From Akkermansiaceae bacterium UBA7331 (GTDB lineage Bacteria > Verrucomicrobiota > Verrucomicrobiia > Verrucomicrobiales > Akkermansiaceae), in contig DKPP01000007.1 of NCBI GenBank assembly GCA_002471255.1, positions 124,001 to 188,000 on the forward strand: a stretch of 64,000 nucleotides of DNA, read 5' to 3'. The notes below the pieces were generated by a model. It saw nothing but the letters and a program-made list of their open reading frames with translations. It searched no databases and was not told the origin of the DNA. A program made the position numbers and the translations under genes. Below, one piece after another: positions 25,534 through 35,169 of the stretch (position 1 is its first letter; every line of letters starts with the position of its first letter).

Positions 25534-28155
25534 TTAAGCACGATGAGACTTCGCACGTAATTTAAGAGCAATAAAGATCAGGAGTAGAACGAGTTCAATG
25601 ACATAAAAGGTGTTAAGAGCATGCTTCCCACTAGTGAAACCATAGGAATGTAACCCGACTCCCATCATATTGACGCCCCACCAAGCAAAAGCAATAATCA
25701 CACCGCCTATAACATTAGCCAATTGAATGCCCCATTTACCAATATATTTTGCTTTTTTGGCATGTAATATGATCAACTGCCATAAAACAATCATCAAAGC
25801 ACCATTTTCTTTTGGATCCCATCCCCAAAATCTTCCCCAAGATTCATTCCCCCAAATACCGCCAAACACAGTACCTACCAAGGTAAAGACTAAGGAAAAA
25901 CATAAAATACCATAGCTCACACGAGATAGCTGGTTCGCCGTATCTTTACTAATTAGCTTTAATGGTTTGGCAACTAGGTAAACATGTGCCACCACAGCAG
26001 CTAGCAAACCGGCTGCATATCCTAAAACTATAGTGATAACATGAGTGGATAGTAAGAAATTAGACCTTAAAATGGCAATCAAGGGGTCCATGTGATCTGT
26101 AGCTCTGGATGATTCGTACATAATCGCCATTTGACAGGCAAATGCACCTAATAATAATCCGGCAGCCAATAAAAGCCCTTTTTTACTAATCAATTCTGCA
26201 ATCAAGGCACAAACCACGCCACAACAAGCAATAAAGGCTATCGTTTCATAAGTATTACCCACAGGCGATCTCATCGTGATAAGACTACGAATGATTAAAG
26301 CATAAGCTAAAATGCAAGCACCTACGAATCCGATAAGCCAAGCAAGATTAAAACCTCGTGGTGTGATTAATGACCAAATCTTACGTGCATGAGACTTGAT
26401 CGGAATCAAAGAGCTTAACAATAAAACCACAAAAGACGCCACGAAGAGACCCAACCCGATATACAAGGGATCCAATCGATAATACGAAACTTCTCTATTG
26501 ATCGTTTCTTGGTGTGGCATAGCAGCCTGTTGATTAGGCTTCACTAATCCGGCATATAGGATAGCTTCGGTATCTACAGGAGCCAAGCCCTGCTCCATCG
26601 CTTTCATTGCCTTATACACTGCTTCGGCTAATCCATACACATTTTTGGGATCGGGAGTGGTAAACCATTTACCGCGTTCGATTTCCGAATCATTACCCGG
26701 ATACCATGCAGGAAACGGTAATTGCTCCATCATTTCGGGATTTTGCAATAACCATTTAGCCATCAAAATCCAACCTTGTACCAATTGGGCATTTTGATTT
26801 AACGAAATGATGTCTTGTTCTACCGGACTAAGTTGATCTGAACTTTTTCTAGACAAACGCGAGGCTTGTTCTTCCATTGTTGACCAATGAGGCTTTAGTT
26901 GTTCAAAAGATAGCTTTTTGCGTTTTTCTCCGGTATCAGGTAAGCCTAATTGAGTCAAAACCTCATCACGATTAATCAGAAAAATAGGGTATTTTGACGC
27001 ATAGCCCGGACGGAACATACAATCTAGCATCCATTCAGTCGGGCTTAATTTTACTTTTTTACCATCAGCTTCAATAGTTAAGCTTCGCTTACCCAGTACT
27101 CTGAGCATCTGGAAACCTGCATAAGAAGAGGCAGGCTTAATTCTACCACCATCCAAAACAGCTAATTTATCTACCTGCTCGATAAAATCGGGAGACCAAG
27201 ATTTATAACCATCAACTTGCGGGTAAGAAATCGGAGGCTTTGCAGCAATCATCCCAATACCAAAAACAAGTAATACACCTAAAATAATGGACACCAATTT
27301 CCACGAAGGAGCATAACTAATTTCTTCATTTTGCGTTCCTCGCTGAATTTTTTCATTCGGTGATTCATTACGCCTTTTCATGTAGCGTATGAACATCCAT
27401 GCAAAATGCCATAATAACCCCACGGAAATAATATAAGATGCCCATTTAGGACCATTATCCAATGGATTATTAGACGCTCTGAGAATGGAAACCAAACGCT
27501 GCCCGTCAATAGAGGTTTTCCAACTCATCTGATAGAACGTCCACCCATCAATTCGCAAAGGCTCATTCATGCGAATCACCGACGGATAAGAATTCCCTTG
27601 ATCCGGGATAATCGTTAATTGAGATTCAAATGATTTAGGCTTATTTGTTCCGGGATAAAACTCAGGCGTAAATTGATCAAGCCGGATCTTAAAAGGTAAA
27701 GCCTCTACGGATGCTATTCTACCCTCTTCAATAGGAATCTCTTCAATCACTTGCGTTAAACGGCCACCTAACATGATGGACAACAACAATAAAAGCGATC
27801 CGGTATGCACAATTAACACACCTGCCTTATGCCACGACCATCTAGCTTGAATAACACCACCTATAAGCATATTGATGAATAACAAACAACATGTTACAGG
27901 CATACCCGGTAACGGCAATGAAATGAGGGAATTACTGCCACCTATGGGTATTAGTACATACAAAGCTCCAAAAAAGGCATCTATGGCACCTTCCATACCC
28001 AAAGTAGGACCATGCTCTACTTGGTAAAGCGTGCCGACAAAAGTCAAAAGAAGCAATAAACTCATCAAAACAATGCCTAAAAGATAACTTCCGGCAAAGG
28101 ACCAAACTTTCCTTATAAACGTTTTCTTTGGTTTATCGTTAGATGTATGCTTCAT
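25534..28155 (-). CDS. fused System II cytochrome c synthase CcsBA (ResB-ResC)
   Basis: The 873-residue protein joins a ResB/CcsB half (about residues 1-270, with large periplasmic loops) to a CcsA half (from about residue 570) with the haem-handling WWD motif seen as WGRFWGWDPKENGAL near residue 785. This fused enzyme exports haem and attaches it to CXXCH apocytochromes outside the inner membrane. A soluble insert of about 230 residues separates the halves. The start at 28155 begins with a basic stretch before the first helix; upstream codons overlap the rubrerythrin terminator and are rejected. No cytochrome genes are adjacent. Confidence 0.88.
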   Translation of the reverse strand: MKHTSNDKPKKTFIRKVWSFAGSYLLGIVLMSLLLLLTFVGTLYQVEHGPTLGMEGAIDAFFGALYVLIPIGGSNSLISLPLPGMPVTCCLLFINMLIGGVIQARWSWHKAGVLIVHTGSLLLLLSIMLGGRLTQVIEEIPIEEGRIASVEALPFKIRLDQFTPEFYPGTNKPKSFESQLTIIPDQGNSYPSVIRMNEPLRIDGWTFYQMSWKTSIDGQRLVSILRASNNPLDNGPKWASYIISVGLLWHFAWMFIRYMKRRNESPNEKIQRGTQNEEISYAPSWKLVSIILGVLLVFGIGMIAAKPPISYPQVDGYKSWSPDFIEQVDKLAVLDGGRIKPASSYAGFQMLRVLGKRSLTIEADGKKVKLSPTEWMLDCMFRPGYASKYPIFLINRDEVLTQLGLPDTGEKRKKLSFEQLKPHWSTMEEQASRLSRKSSDQLSPVEQDIISLNQNAQLVQGWILMAKWLLQNPEMMEQLPFPAWYPGNDSEIERGKWFTTPDPKNVYGLAEAVYKAMKAMEQGLAPVDTEAILYAGLVKPNQQAAMPHQETINREVSYYRLDPLYIGLGLFVASFVVLLLSSLIPIKSHARKIWSLITPRGFNLAWLIGFVGACILAYALIIRSLITMRSPVGNTYETIAFIACCGVVCALIAELISKKGLLLAAGLLLGAFACQMAIMYESSRATDHMDPLIAILRSNFLLSTHVITIVLGYAAGLLAAVVAHVYLVAKPLKLISKDTANQLSRVSYGILCFSLVFTLVGTVFGGIWGNESWGRFWGWDPKENGALMIVLWQLIILHAKKAKYIGKWGIQLANVIGGVIIAFAWWGVNMMGVGLHSYGFTSGKHALNTFYVIELVLLLIFIALKLRAKSHRA

Positions 28156-28179
28156 GTAGAAAGCATAATCTACAAACAA

Positions 28180-28213
28180 AACGACCGATTGCACGCAAAA
28201 AACGCACAATCGG
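28180..28213 (-). terminator. probable terminator after rubrerythrin
   Basis: Arms ccgattg and caatcgg form a 7-bp stem around a 15-base loop, with a broken T run on the minus strand. It lies 26 bases after the rubrerythrin stop and supports the downstream ccsBA start at 28155. Confidence 0.5.
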
Positions 28214-28238
28214 CCAAAAAATTAGAATAAATCTTATT

Positions 28239-28814
28239 TTAGAAATTGTCAGCTAATTCTTCAAAGTAAGCTTGAGGGTGCTTACAAGCAGGGCAAACTA
28301 ATGGAGCATCATCGCCACCATGAATGTAGCCACAATTGCGGCACTTCCACAAAATAGCTTCCGGTTTTTTAAATACGTTTGCATCATCAATATTAGCAGC
28401 TAATTTACGATAACGGGCTTCGTGGTGTTGCTCAACGGTGGCAATAGCGCGCAATGAAGCGGCAATTTCAGGGAAACCTTCTTCATCGGCCACATCCGCC
28501 CATGCACCATATAAATCATGCCATTCTTCATATTCTCCGGCCGCAGCAGCTAACAAACACTCGCGAGTAGTGGTTAAAGGTCCGGTACATACGGTATGGG
28601 TTACTTCATGGCAAGTGCCTTTTAAATATTTAAAAAACACCTTGGCGTGTTCTTTTTCATTATCGGCTGTTTCTAAGAAAATAGCGCAAATTTGCTCATA
28701 TCCTTCTTTTTTGGCAATACTTGCAAAATACGTATAGCGATTACGGGCTTCTGATTCACCTGCAAAGCCTTTTAACAAATTTAACTCGGTTTGAGTACCA
28801 GCTAAAGATTTCAT
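28239..28814 (-). CDS. rubrerythrin
   Basis: This non-haem diiron protein removes peroxide under low oxygen. The four-helix diiron domain shows GESEARNRYTYFA, NEKEHAKVFF and ATVEQHHEARYRKL, and the C-terminal rubredoxin domain has two CxxC pairs (CRNCGYIHGG and CPACKHPQAYF). Length is 191 residues, as usual. The start MKSLAGTQTE is the family start. Its presence fits an anaerobic or microaerobic organism with oxidative-stress exposure. Confidence 0.93.
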   Translation of the reverse strand: MKSLAGTQTELNLLKGFAGESEARNRYTYFASIAKKEGYEQICAIFLETADNEKEHAKVFFKYLKGTCHEVTHTVCTGPLTTTRECLLAAAAGEYEEWHDLYGAWADVADEEGFPEIAASLRAIATVEQHHEARYRKLAANIDDANVFKKPEAILWKCRNCGYIHGGDDAPLVCPACKHPQAYFEELADNF

Positions 28815-28891
28815 ATTATTATATAGTGTTATTGTTTTGATCAAACAAGGATCTACATTGAGACGATATAATAATAGGAAATGTTCAAATT

Positions 28892-29245
28892 CTAATATTC
28901 CTCAAACGATTTTTTAGTGAGCAACAAATTAATTTCTCGTGCGATTAAATACTTGTCCTTCATAAAAATGATTACAAACAATAAAGTCCAAGGTTTTACA
29001 TTAGGGTCGATTCTGAAAAATTTAGTGGATTTATCACTTGCAATAGTTAAGGTATTGCTTTTGCACCAGTCAATTTGGAAGTAAAGACTATGCTTTCCCG
29101 GAGATAGCGCAAATTTTTTTGTCTCATTATTAGATATCTCACCAATACAAGCATCATCAATAAAAATTTTATATTTTCGTAATCTATCAGCATAGTGATT
29201 TCCTCGAGTTATCGATATATTCATCGTCGTTTTATGTTCGTTCAA
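28892..29245 (-). CDS. hypothetical PEGA-like small protein
   Basis: The frame encodes up to 117 residues; translation more likely begins at the internal Met of MNISITRG. The visible pattern, YKIFIDDACIGEISNNETK then LSPGKHSLYFQIDWCKS, resembles small proteins in which a short beta-rich PEGA-like unit precedes a hydrophobic tail (WTLLFVIIFM near the C-terminus). Such proteins are widespread but uncharacterised. Base composition is AT-rich relative to neighbours. It has no clear operon partner. Confidence 0.5.
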   Translation of the reverse strand: MNEHKTTMNISITRGNHYADRLRKYKIFIDDACIGEISNNETKKFALSPGKHSLYFQIDWCKSNTLTIASDKSTKFFRIDPNVKPWTLLFVIIFMKDKYLIAREINLLLTKKSFEEY

Positions 29246-29337
29246 TAAAAGAGTACCAAGTGCAAATGCAGACCATCATTTAAATACTATTTCTACTATC
29301 CGTCTATTCATACTATAGCATCTTGCCTGTTGAAGAA

Positions 29338-29679
29338 TTAATCACTTAATAATTTATCCAAAATCATAAAATCAAGCATCCCTATTATACCACCTGCAAA
29401 TAACGAAGCGATAATCATATGAATAGTATCAACTCCTAAAATATAATGTATTATAACGCCAACGATCAGACCAACACTCAATCCTATAAAAATTGACTTC
29501 TTCAAATTAATGATATCAATTATAACCATAGTACCAATCAATGTGACAATGGCTAAAGCAACAGAACCGGGCAAGGAGAAATACAAAAAGAATTGAACAA
29601 AGTAAACAAATCCTGATAAATCGAATTTATTCAAAACAATATATATATATAAGCTATAATAGCCGGAGCTAAAATACAT
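29338..29679 (-). CDS. hypothetical small membrane protein
   Basis: The 113-residue frame has four hydrophobic stretches (about residues 8-35, 36-52, 59-78 and 84-106), Gly- and Ile-rich, ending with DKLLSD. I do not recognise a family. The N-terminal Tyr-rich stretch may not be translated, so a shorter form is possible. It lies in the AT-rich block between rubrerythrin and ftsK with no close neighbour on its strand. Coding status rests on the open frame and plausible helices only. Confidence 0.4.
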   Translation of the reverse strand: MYFSSGYYSLYIYIVLNKFDLSGFVYFVQFFLYFSLPGSVALAIVTLIGTMVIIDIINLKKSIFIGLSVGLIVGVIIHYILGVDTIHMIIASLFAGGIIGMLDFMILDKLLSD

Positions 29680-29935
29680 ATAGTGATGAAATGAGATAAT
29701 AGGTAAATTATTCGCATTGGGAATCTTGAAATATAATATCTACCAATATCGATACCTCTTTCAAGAAAATTAGAAAAGTAAATAAAATCGGTCAGATTAT
29801 TCGATAACACAAATAGGGTAAAATTCGACCTAAGTCAAACAATTTCAACCAAGGCAAACAACGAAAAACCATTTAAATAGAAAGAACGTAAATATTCATT
29901 GATGAATCTGTACTCAATGATAATAGAAATACGTT
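29680..29935. other. AT-rich non-coding gap
   Basis: About 250 very AT-rich bases contain no convincing gene, hairpin or repeat. It lies between a small membrane-protein gene and the lipoprotein gene downstream of ftsK, and may hold their terminator and promoter. Confidence 0.4.
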
Positions 29936-30523
29936 TTACATGTCATCCATAGATTTAGGAATACTATCCAATTCTCTATCAACTGCTTTCTTATAATCAT
30001 CAGACTGATGATTATTTAGAGGTGACGTAGGGTTGGGTTTATCCTGCACTGGTTCTTTTTTAGTATCTTGTTCTTTTTCACCTTCCTTGATAGGAGGCAA
30101 ATCATTCTCAGGAGCGGTCGCCGGCTTTGGAGAAGGTTCAGTTTGATCAATTTCACCAACTGCATCAGGCTCAGCTAAATTTCGATAAATATAAACCAAA
30201 TCACCTTCCATTACAGAACCACTACGAATGTCAGCAGGAATACGAAGATTACCGCAACGCTCAGGAGTAACAATCAAGTTAGCTGTTCTCGTATTATTCT
30301 GATTATCCGGGGCTTGAGATATTAAAACCGTTCCGGCCGGATAAGAGCCTTGTACTACATGAATTAACACATACTTGTATTGAGGGAAAATACGGTCCAC
30401 CGTCCCTATACATTGAGGTCTTGGAGCATTTTTCTTTATAGGCGGGGGCGTTTGCTGAGAGCAAGAACTCAACAAAGAAGCACCGCAAATGAAGATGATA
30501 CTCGTAACTAAAATGTGTTTCAT
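29936..30523 (-). CDS. hypothetical lipoprotein coupled to ftsK
   Basis: The 195-residue protein carries a lipoprotein signal (lipobox LSSC, Cys21). A beta-rich region follows at about residues 38-115 (VDRIFPQYKYVLIHV, then GDLVYIYRN). The tail of about 75 residues is Pro/Glu/Lys-rich and low in complexity. The central region looks like a small barrel seen in other lipoproteins of this type, but I cannot name a family. The gene begins 2 bases after the ftsK stop, so translation is probably coupled. Confidence 0.65.
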   Translation of the reverse strand: MKHILVTSIIFICGASLLSSCSQQTPPPIKKNAPRPQCIGTVDRIFPQYKYVLIHVVQGSYPAGTVLISQAPDNQNNTRTANLIVTPERCGNLRIPADIRSGSVMEGDLVYIYRNLAEPDAVGEIDQTEPSPKPATAPENDLPPIKEGEKEQDTKKEPVQDKPNPTSPLNNHQSDDYKKAVDRELDSIPKSMDDM

Positions 30524-30525
30524 GT

Positions 30526-33099
30526 CTATTGATCCACTAAAAGACTTCTCGGCTTGGCACTACCATCCGACGGAGTGATAATACCACGTTTTTCCAATAA
30601 TTCAATCATTCTGGAGGCTTTACCAAAGCCAATCTTCAAACGACGTTGTAATAATGAAGCACTGGCTTTTTTCTCATTTAGAACGACTTCTAATGATTGA
30701 GCATAACATTCTTCTTCAGGATCGTCGAGAGGACAATCAGATAAATCCGAAGAACCGGTACTTTCAATAGAATCTTGTGCCGTTGGCAAAAATTGTTGTT
30801 CCGCATTATTAGCCCAATAATCAACCAAAGCTTCCACTTCATCGTCGGAAATATAAGCACCTTGAGCTCGTTCTAATTGGGCTGTACCCGGTGGTAAATA
30901 TAACAAGTCACCTTTACTGACTAAATTTTCAGCGCCGGTACGGTCAAGAATAATGCGACTATCGAGAGGGCTAGCCACTTGCAAAGCAATACGAGTCGGA
31001 ATATTGGCTTTAATCGTACCCGTGACCACTTTAGAGCGCGGGGTCTGAGTTGCAATGATTAAATGGATACCGGCAGCTCGCGCTTTTTGAGTAATACGGG
31101 CAATATAACCTTCAACATCTGCAGGAGCGGTTTGCATCAAATCAGCCAACTCATCAATGATGATGACAATGTATGGGAATTTGTCAGGAAGCGCATCAAA
31201 ATCAAGTTCATCTTGAATAGGATCATCCAATTCATCAGGATATTCTCCCTGTGATTCAAAATCTGAAGCAATATCTTCGATCAATTCATCATCAATCGGC
31301 ATATCATCTTCCTGCGTGGATGCAGGCTCTTCTTTAGGTCGTTTATTATAAGCCTCAAAATTGCGAACTTTGGCCTTAGCAAAGCAATGATAACGATGCT
31401 CCATTTCATTTACACACCATTTCAGTGCAAAAGGAACCTTTTTAGGGTCGGTAACGACCGGCACAATTAAATGGGGTAAATCAGAATACGGCTGCATTTC
31501 GACCACTTTAGGGTCAACTAGAATTAACTTAAGCTCCTCCGGAGAGAACTTAAATAACATGGAAGCAATAATACTGTTAATGCAAACGGATTTACCCGAA
31601 CCTGTCGTACCTGCAACCAACATGTGGGGCATGGACGCCAAATCACCTACTACCGTTTCACCATAAATATTTTTACCCAGTGCCAATGGAATCTTCATTT
31701 TAGGTGAATTAAATGCACTAGATTCCAATAATTCCCTTAGAGGAACAGATTGAGTCTTTTTGTTGGCAATTTCCACACCTACCGTATCTTTCCCCGGTAT
31801 AGGAGCTAAAATGTTAATTTTTTGAGCTTTAGTAGCTAATGCAATATCTCTAGCATATTGTTCTAAGGAACTCACTTTTACGCCACGCGCAGGATAAATT
31901 TCATAACGAGTCACCGTCGGTCCTCTAGTCATATCGCCAGGGCTTACATCGATGCGAAATGTCTTAAGAGTTTCGACAATCTTTGCTTGGACATCAGCCA
32001 TTTCCTCTTTATCCGATTCACTCATGCCGGATTGATGCTCAGGCAAATGCAATAAACTTAATGGAGGCAATGGGTATTTGGGTTCTTGAGGACGAGTGGG
32101 AATTGGTTTCCTTTCAGGAGCGACTCGAGGTGCATCCACTACAACGGGAGCTACGACGCGAGAAACACTTGGTTTAGCCGGGTCTGAAGGTGATTTAACC
32201 GGCCCGGCCACCATAATTTCATCATCTAATAAATCAGCTAGAGAATCCCCCGAACGTTTAGGTCGAGCGCTTACACGAACCGGTTCTTCAACATATTTAG
32301 GCGTAGGTTCCGGTGTACTGATAGGAACAACAACACGCTCAGGAATTTTTTCTTCCTCAACAAACTTTTTAACCTCCTTTTTAGGAGCCGGAGTGACAGG
32401 CTCGGAAATAGACTGACGAATCTTTTTTAAAGCTCGTTCCTGTTTTTGATATTCTTTATTTAATTTATTTTTAGCACGATTTTGATTCCAATGATGAAAC
32501 TCTCTTTTAGAAACAACCCAAACCGATTGAGGCGAAAAGCCAACCGTATAAATGAGGGCTATCATATAGAGAATGCCAACTACCAATAAAGTCCACCCGG
32601 GAGAAATAAATCGATCTAAGGTCATATTACCAACCAAAAGACCAATCCAACCACCTAAAGAACCCTCACCATGCACGCTTTCCCACTCTTGCCCAAATAA
32701 AAATTGGACGGATAAGAAAATACAACCGCAAAGAATTAAAACAAGACTCCAAATTAAAACTTTTCTGGGAATTTTACCTTCGTTTTTCCATTTAAGATAT
32801 CCCCACCAGACACACAGAATGGCAAATCCCCATGCAAACCACCCAAAAATTGAATAAGTAAACCCCGCAAGGTAAAGCCCAATGTCACCCAACAGGTTAG
32901 TAGAATGATCTGAATATTGACCCGTTCTATTTAACAGCTTCCAACTAATTTCATGAATATCAAAACGTAAGCATGAAACAAAAACAACAAAGCCAAAGAG
33001 CATCCACGCAAAAGCCCAAACTTTCCCTACCCATGCAGGTTGTTTCTGCGGTTGGGAAAAGCTATCTTCTTCTTGATTTGTTCTCCAAAGAAAGGCCAT
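30526..33099 (-). CDS. ftsK: DNA translocase FtsK
   Basis: FtsK pumps DNA at the septum and helps resolve chromosome dimers. The 857-residue protein has about four membrane helices (residues 25-190), a Pro/Lys/Glu-rich linker, and a RecA-like motor. The motor has Walker A AGTTGSGKSVCIN (about residue 495) and Walker B YIVIIIDELADLM (about 641). A C-terminal winged-helix gamma domain (ASLLQRRLKIGFGKASRMIE) binds DNA. Between the Walker motifs lies an acidic insertion of about 50 residues rich in Asp and Glu. A lipoprotein gene follows immediately. Confidence 0.93.
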   Translation of the reverse strand: MAFLWRTNQEEDSFSQPQKQPAWVGKVWAFAWMLFGFVVFVSCLRFDIHEISWKLLNRTGQYSDHSTNLLGDIGLYLAGFTYSIFGWFAWGFAILCVWWGYLKWKNEGKIPRKVLIWSLVLILCGCIFLSVQFLFGQEWESVHGEGSLGGWIGLLVGNMTLDRFISPGWTLLVVGILYMIALIYTVGFSPQSVWVVSKREFHHWNQNRAKNKLNKEYQKQERALKKIRQSISEPVTPAPKKEVKKFVEEEKIPERVVVPISTPEPTPKYVEEPVRVSARPKRSGDSLADLLDDEIMVAGPVKSPSDPAKPSVSRVVAPVVVDAPRVAPERKPIPTRPQEPKYPLPPLSLLHLPEHQSGMSESDKEEMADVQAKIVETLKTFRIDVSPGDMTRGPTVTRYEIYPARGVKVSSLEQYARDIALATKAQKINILAPIPGKDTVGVEIANKKTQSVPLRELLESSAFNSPKMKIPLALGKNIYGETVVGDLASMPHMLVAGTTGSGKSVCINSIIASMLFKFSPEELKLILVDPKVVEMQPYSDLPHLIVPVVTDPKKVPFALKWCVNEMEHRYHCFAKAKVRNFEAYNKRPKEEPASTQEDDMPIDDELIEDIASDFESQGEYPDELDDPIQDELDFDALPDKFPYIVIIIDELADLMQTAPADVEGYIARITQKARAAGIHLIIATQTPRSKVVTGTIKANIPTRIALQVASPLDSRIILDRTGAENLVSKGDLLYLPPGTAQLERAQGAYISDDEVEALVDYWANNAEQQFLPTAQDSIESTGSSDLSDCPLDDPEEECYAQSLEVVLNEKKASASLLQRRLKIGFGKASRMIELLEKRGIITPSDGSAKPRSLLVDQ

Positions 33100-33174
33100 G
33101 TGTAGTTATTTTTATCATTTATCGCTCTTAGCTCAAGACATATTATTTGGTTTGTAGTAAAGCCTGAGATGGCA

Positions 33175-33213
33175 TAAAAAATCAATGCATTTCAACAAAT
33201 GAAATGCATTGAT
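33175..33213 (-). terminator. terminator after the PEP-CTERM gene
   Basis: A perfect 13-bp stem (atcaatgcatttc with its complement, 7-base loop) is followed on the minus strand by six T residues. It separates the PEP-CTERM gene from ftsK. Confidence 0.85.
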
Positions 33214-33240
33214 ATAATATAAATAATCAAGCCTTGAATA

Positions 33241-33933
33241 TTATCTTCGGCGTCTGAATAGTAGACCAGATAAAGCAAGTACACTTAAAGTAGCTGTAGA
33301 AGGCTCGGGAATAGCTTGAGCAGTTAAAGAAATATTACTGATCAATGCACTTGTATCATCGTGCCCCTTATTTGCGAATACAATATATATATCGCCATTA
33401 CCATTTGCGGCCATCTCCAACAATTGCTCGGCAGTTACGTCATATGAAAATTGGAACAACGAACCATTACCATTAGTATTACCTTTTGTTAATTCGATTG
33501 CTGTCCCTTCGTTATTCCCATACCATAACGAATATGAGAAATTTGTATTAGCGCTATTTGGTTGCATGTCAAAACTAAAATTTAAGCCTGAATGCAAAGA
33601 TGCATCAAAGGATGATACTTTTAAACCGGCAACAGCACCATTTGTCCCATTCATCCCCCCTATGGATATAGTTTGATTAGTAACGTCAACATTAACTCCT
33701 CCCCAATTTCTATCATTATTACCAGTTGACCAATACCATTGGGAGGCATTAGCATTACCTAAAAAACCTATAACATCTGATCCAGTAATGTCAGACTGCG
33801 TGATTTTACCGGGATTTGCAACATTTTTTCCTGTAGGAGATGTTATTGGAGGAAGAAGATTGATTGACGCTGAATACGCCACTGCTGATAAGGAAAAGAT
33901 CCCCATCCCTAATATAACTGCTATTTTCTTCAT
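33241..33933 (-). CDS. PEP-CTERM-type exported protein
   Basis: The 230-residue protein has a signal peptide (MKKIAVILGMGIFSLSAVAYS) and a Ser/Thr/Asn/Gly-rich beta body. Its C-terminus reads IPEPSTATLSVLALSGLLF followed by an Arg run: the Pro-Glu-Pro, short helix and basic tail of a PEP-CTERM sorting signal. The form with ATLS and an Arg run is frequent in Akkermansia and relatives. Such proteins are processed by exosortases and displayed on the surface. No exosortase gene is in the window. The body has no recognisable catalytic domain. Confidence 0.8.
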   Translation of the reverse strand: MKKIAVILGMGIFSLSAVAYSASINLLPPITSPTGKNVANPGKITQSDITGSDVIGFLGNANASQWYWSTGNNDRNWGGVNVDVTNQTISIGGMNGTNGAVAGLKVSSFDASLHSGLNFSFDMQPNSANTNFSYSLWYGNNEGTAIELTKGNTNGNGSLFQFSYDVTAEQLLEMAANGNGDIYIVFANKGHDDTSALISNISLTAQAIPEPSTATLSVLALSGLLFRRRR

Positions 33934-34027
33934 AAAAAATAATTAATAGTTTGCAACATAGAAGCCAAGCGTAATACTCATACACGTAGCTAATAAAATG
34001 CACTATAATGACACTAATAGCTGATTG

Positions 34028-35137
34028 TCAAGAATTTTTACTCGAATCCAAAATCAAATTACAGTGATTATATTCTGTTGGAAGAACAACTAAAAATTGT
34101 CGGTTTGAATATCCAACAATATGAGGTTCAACCTCAATAACGCTACCATCTTTCTTTTCGAGCGTTAAATAATGTGATTTACCTAAGTATTCGCTCGGTA
34201 TCCACATGGAAGATTCAATATTTTCAATTTGAATATCGATATCGACATTCAAATTAACAGGAGGAATCACCCATTCTCTAGGCATTTTAAGATTAGGCTC
34301 CAAAGAAGCGATTAAAACGGCACAATTTTTATCTGCGTCTAACACGGCATTTACACCGGTTATTGAGCCTTTCCACCAGAGTTTTTCTCCACTCTTTAAA
34401 GAGATGGATGCTAAAACCTTGGTTCTACTCATCCAAGAATCCAACTGTGATAAATAAGCATAATCCTCAAGCGGTAGTCGAATATTTACTAATCGATCTT
34501 GTACCGGGATGATGCGAGCTAAGGCACGACCTTCATCTACACGAGCACCTTCGGCACCCATTACTTCAACGACTTTGCATGTATATGGAGCAACAACAAC
34601 CGTATCTGCTAAATTTTGTTCCGCTTCTTTCACACAAGCTTCAGCCGCTGATAAACGTGAAGCAACTGCTCGTCGATGAGAAACTCGTAGCACCAATTCA
34701 GATTCACTACCTTTTTTAGATATATCCGAGTAGCTTTTTTTGACTGCTTTTAATGCATCTGCTTGTTCCACAGCTACATCGTGTTTAGCTTGTTCTAGTG
34801 CAGCCTCTCTTTCAGACAATCGGGCTTGATACTCGAAACGCTCCATTTTAAACAGAGGCTCGCCCTTCCCTATCGTGTTTCCGGGCACTAGCAAAGGATT
34901 AACCCAATTCACCTTACCGCCAACATCAGAAGATACGACCGTCAAACATGCCGGCAATACTTGTGAATGGGAAGACAAATGAAATGAGTGATTAGTAAGC
35001 TCTAAGGTTAACGAGTTTGACGGACCTTTGACCACATCACCCTCTTGCCAAAAAGCAATAATGCCCCATATGGCCAATAGGACTACAATCAAGATGCCGG
35101 CAAAAGGCACAAGCTTTAGACCATATTTTTCCCACAT
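34028..35137 (-). CDS. RND-type periplasmic adaptor (HlyD/MFP family), orphan
   Basis: The 369-residue membrane fusion protein has an N-terminal anchor helix (about residues 12-28), a split lipoyl domain (GGKVNWVNPLLVPGNTIGKG and VVVAPYTCKVVEV), an Ala/Glu-rich helical hairpin between them (about residues 105-180), and a beta-barrel domain. Adaptors of this type link an inner-membrane pump to an outer-membrane channel. No RND, MFS or ABC pump and no TolC-like gene adjoins it; its only close neighbour is the YbjN-like gene 32 bases upstream. Confidence 0.75.
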   Translation of the reverse strand: MWEKYGLKLVPFAGILIVVLLAIWGIIAFWQEGDVVKGPSNSLTLELTNHSFHLSSHSQVLPACLTVVSSDVGGKVNWVNPLLVPGNTIGKGEPLFKMERFEYQARLSEREAALEQAKHDVAVEQADALKAVKKSYSDISKKGSESELVLRVSHRRAVASRLSAAEACVKEAEQNLADTVVVAPYTCKVVEVMGAEGARVDEGRALARIIPVQDRLVNIRLPLEDYAYLSQLDSWMSRTKVLASISLKSGEKLWWKGSITGVNAVLDADKNCAVLIASLEPNLKMPREWVIPPVNLNVDIDIQIENIESSMWIPSEYLGKSHYLTLEKKDGSVIEVEPHIVGYSNRQFLVVLPTEYNHCNLILDSSKNS

Positions 35138-35169
35138 GGAGCGTAAATATTAAATCAAAAAATTATCAA

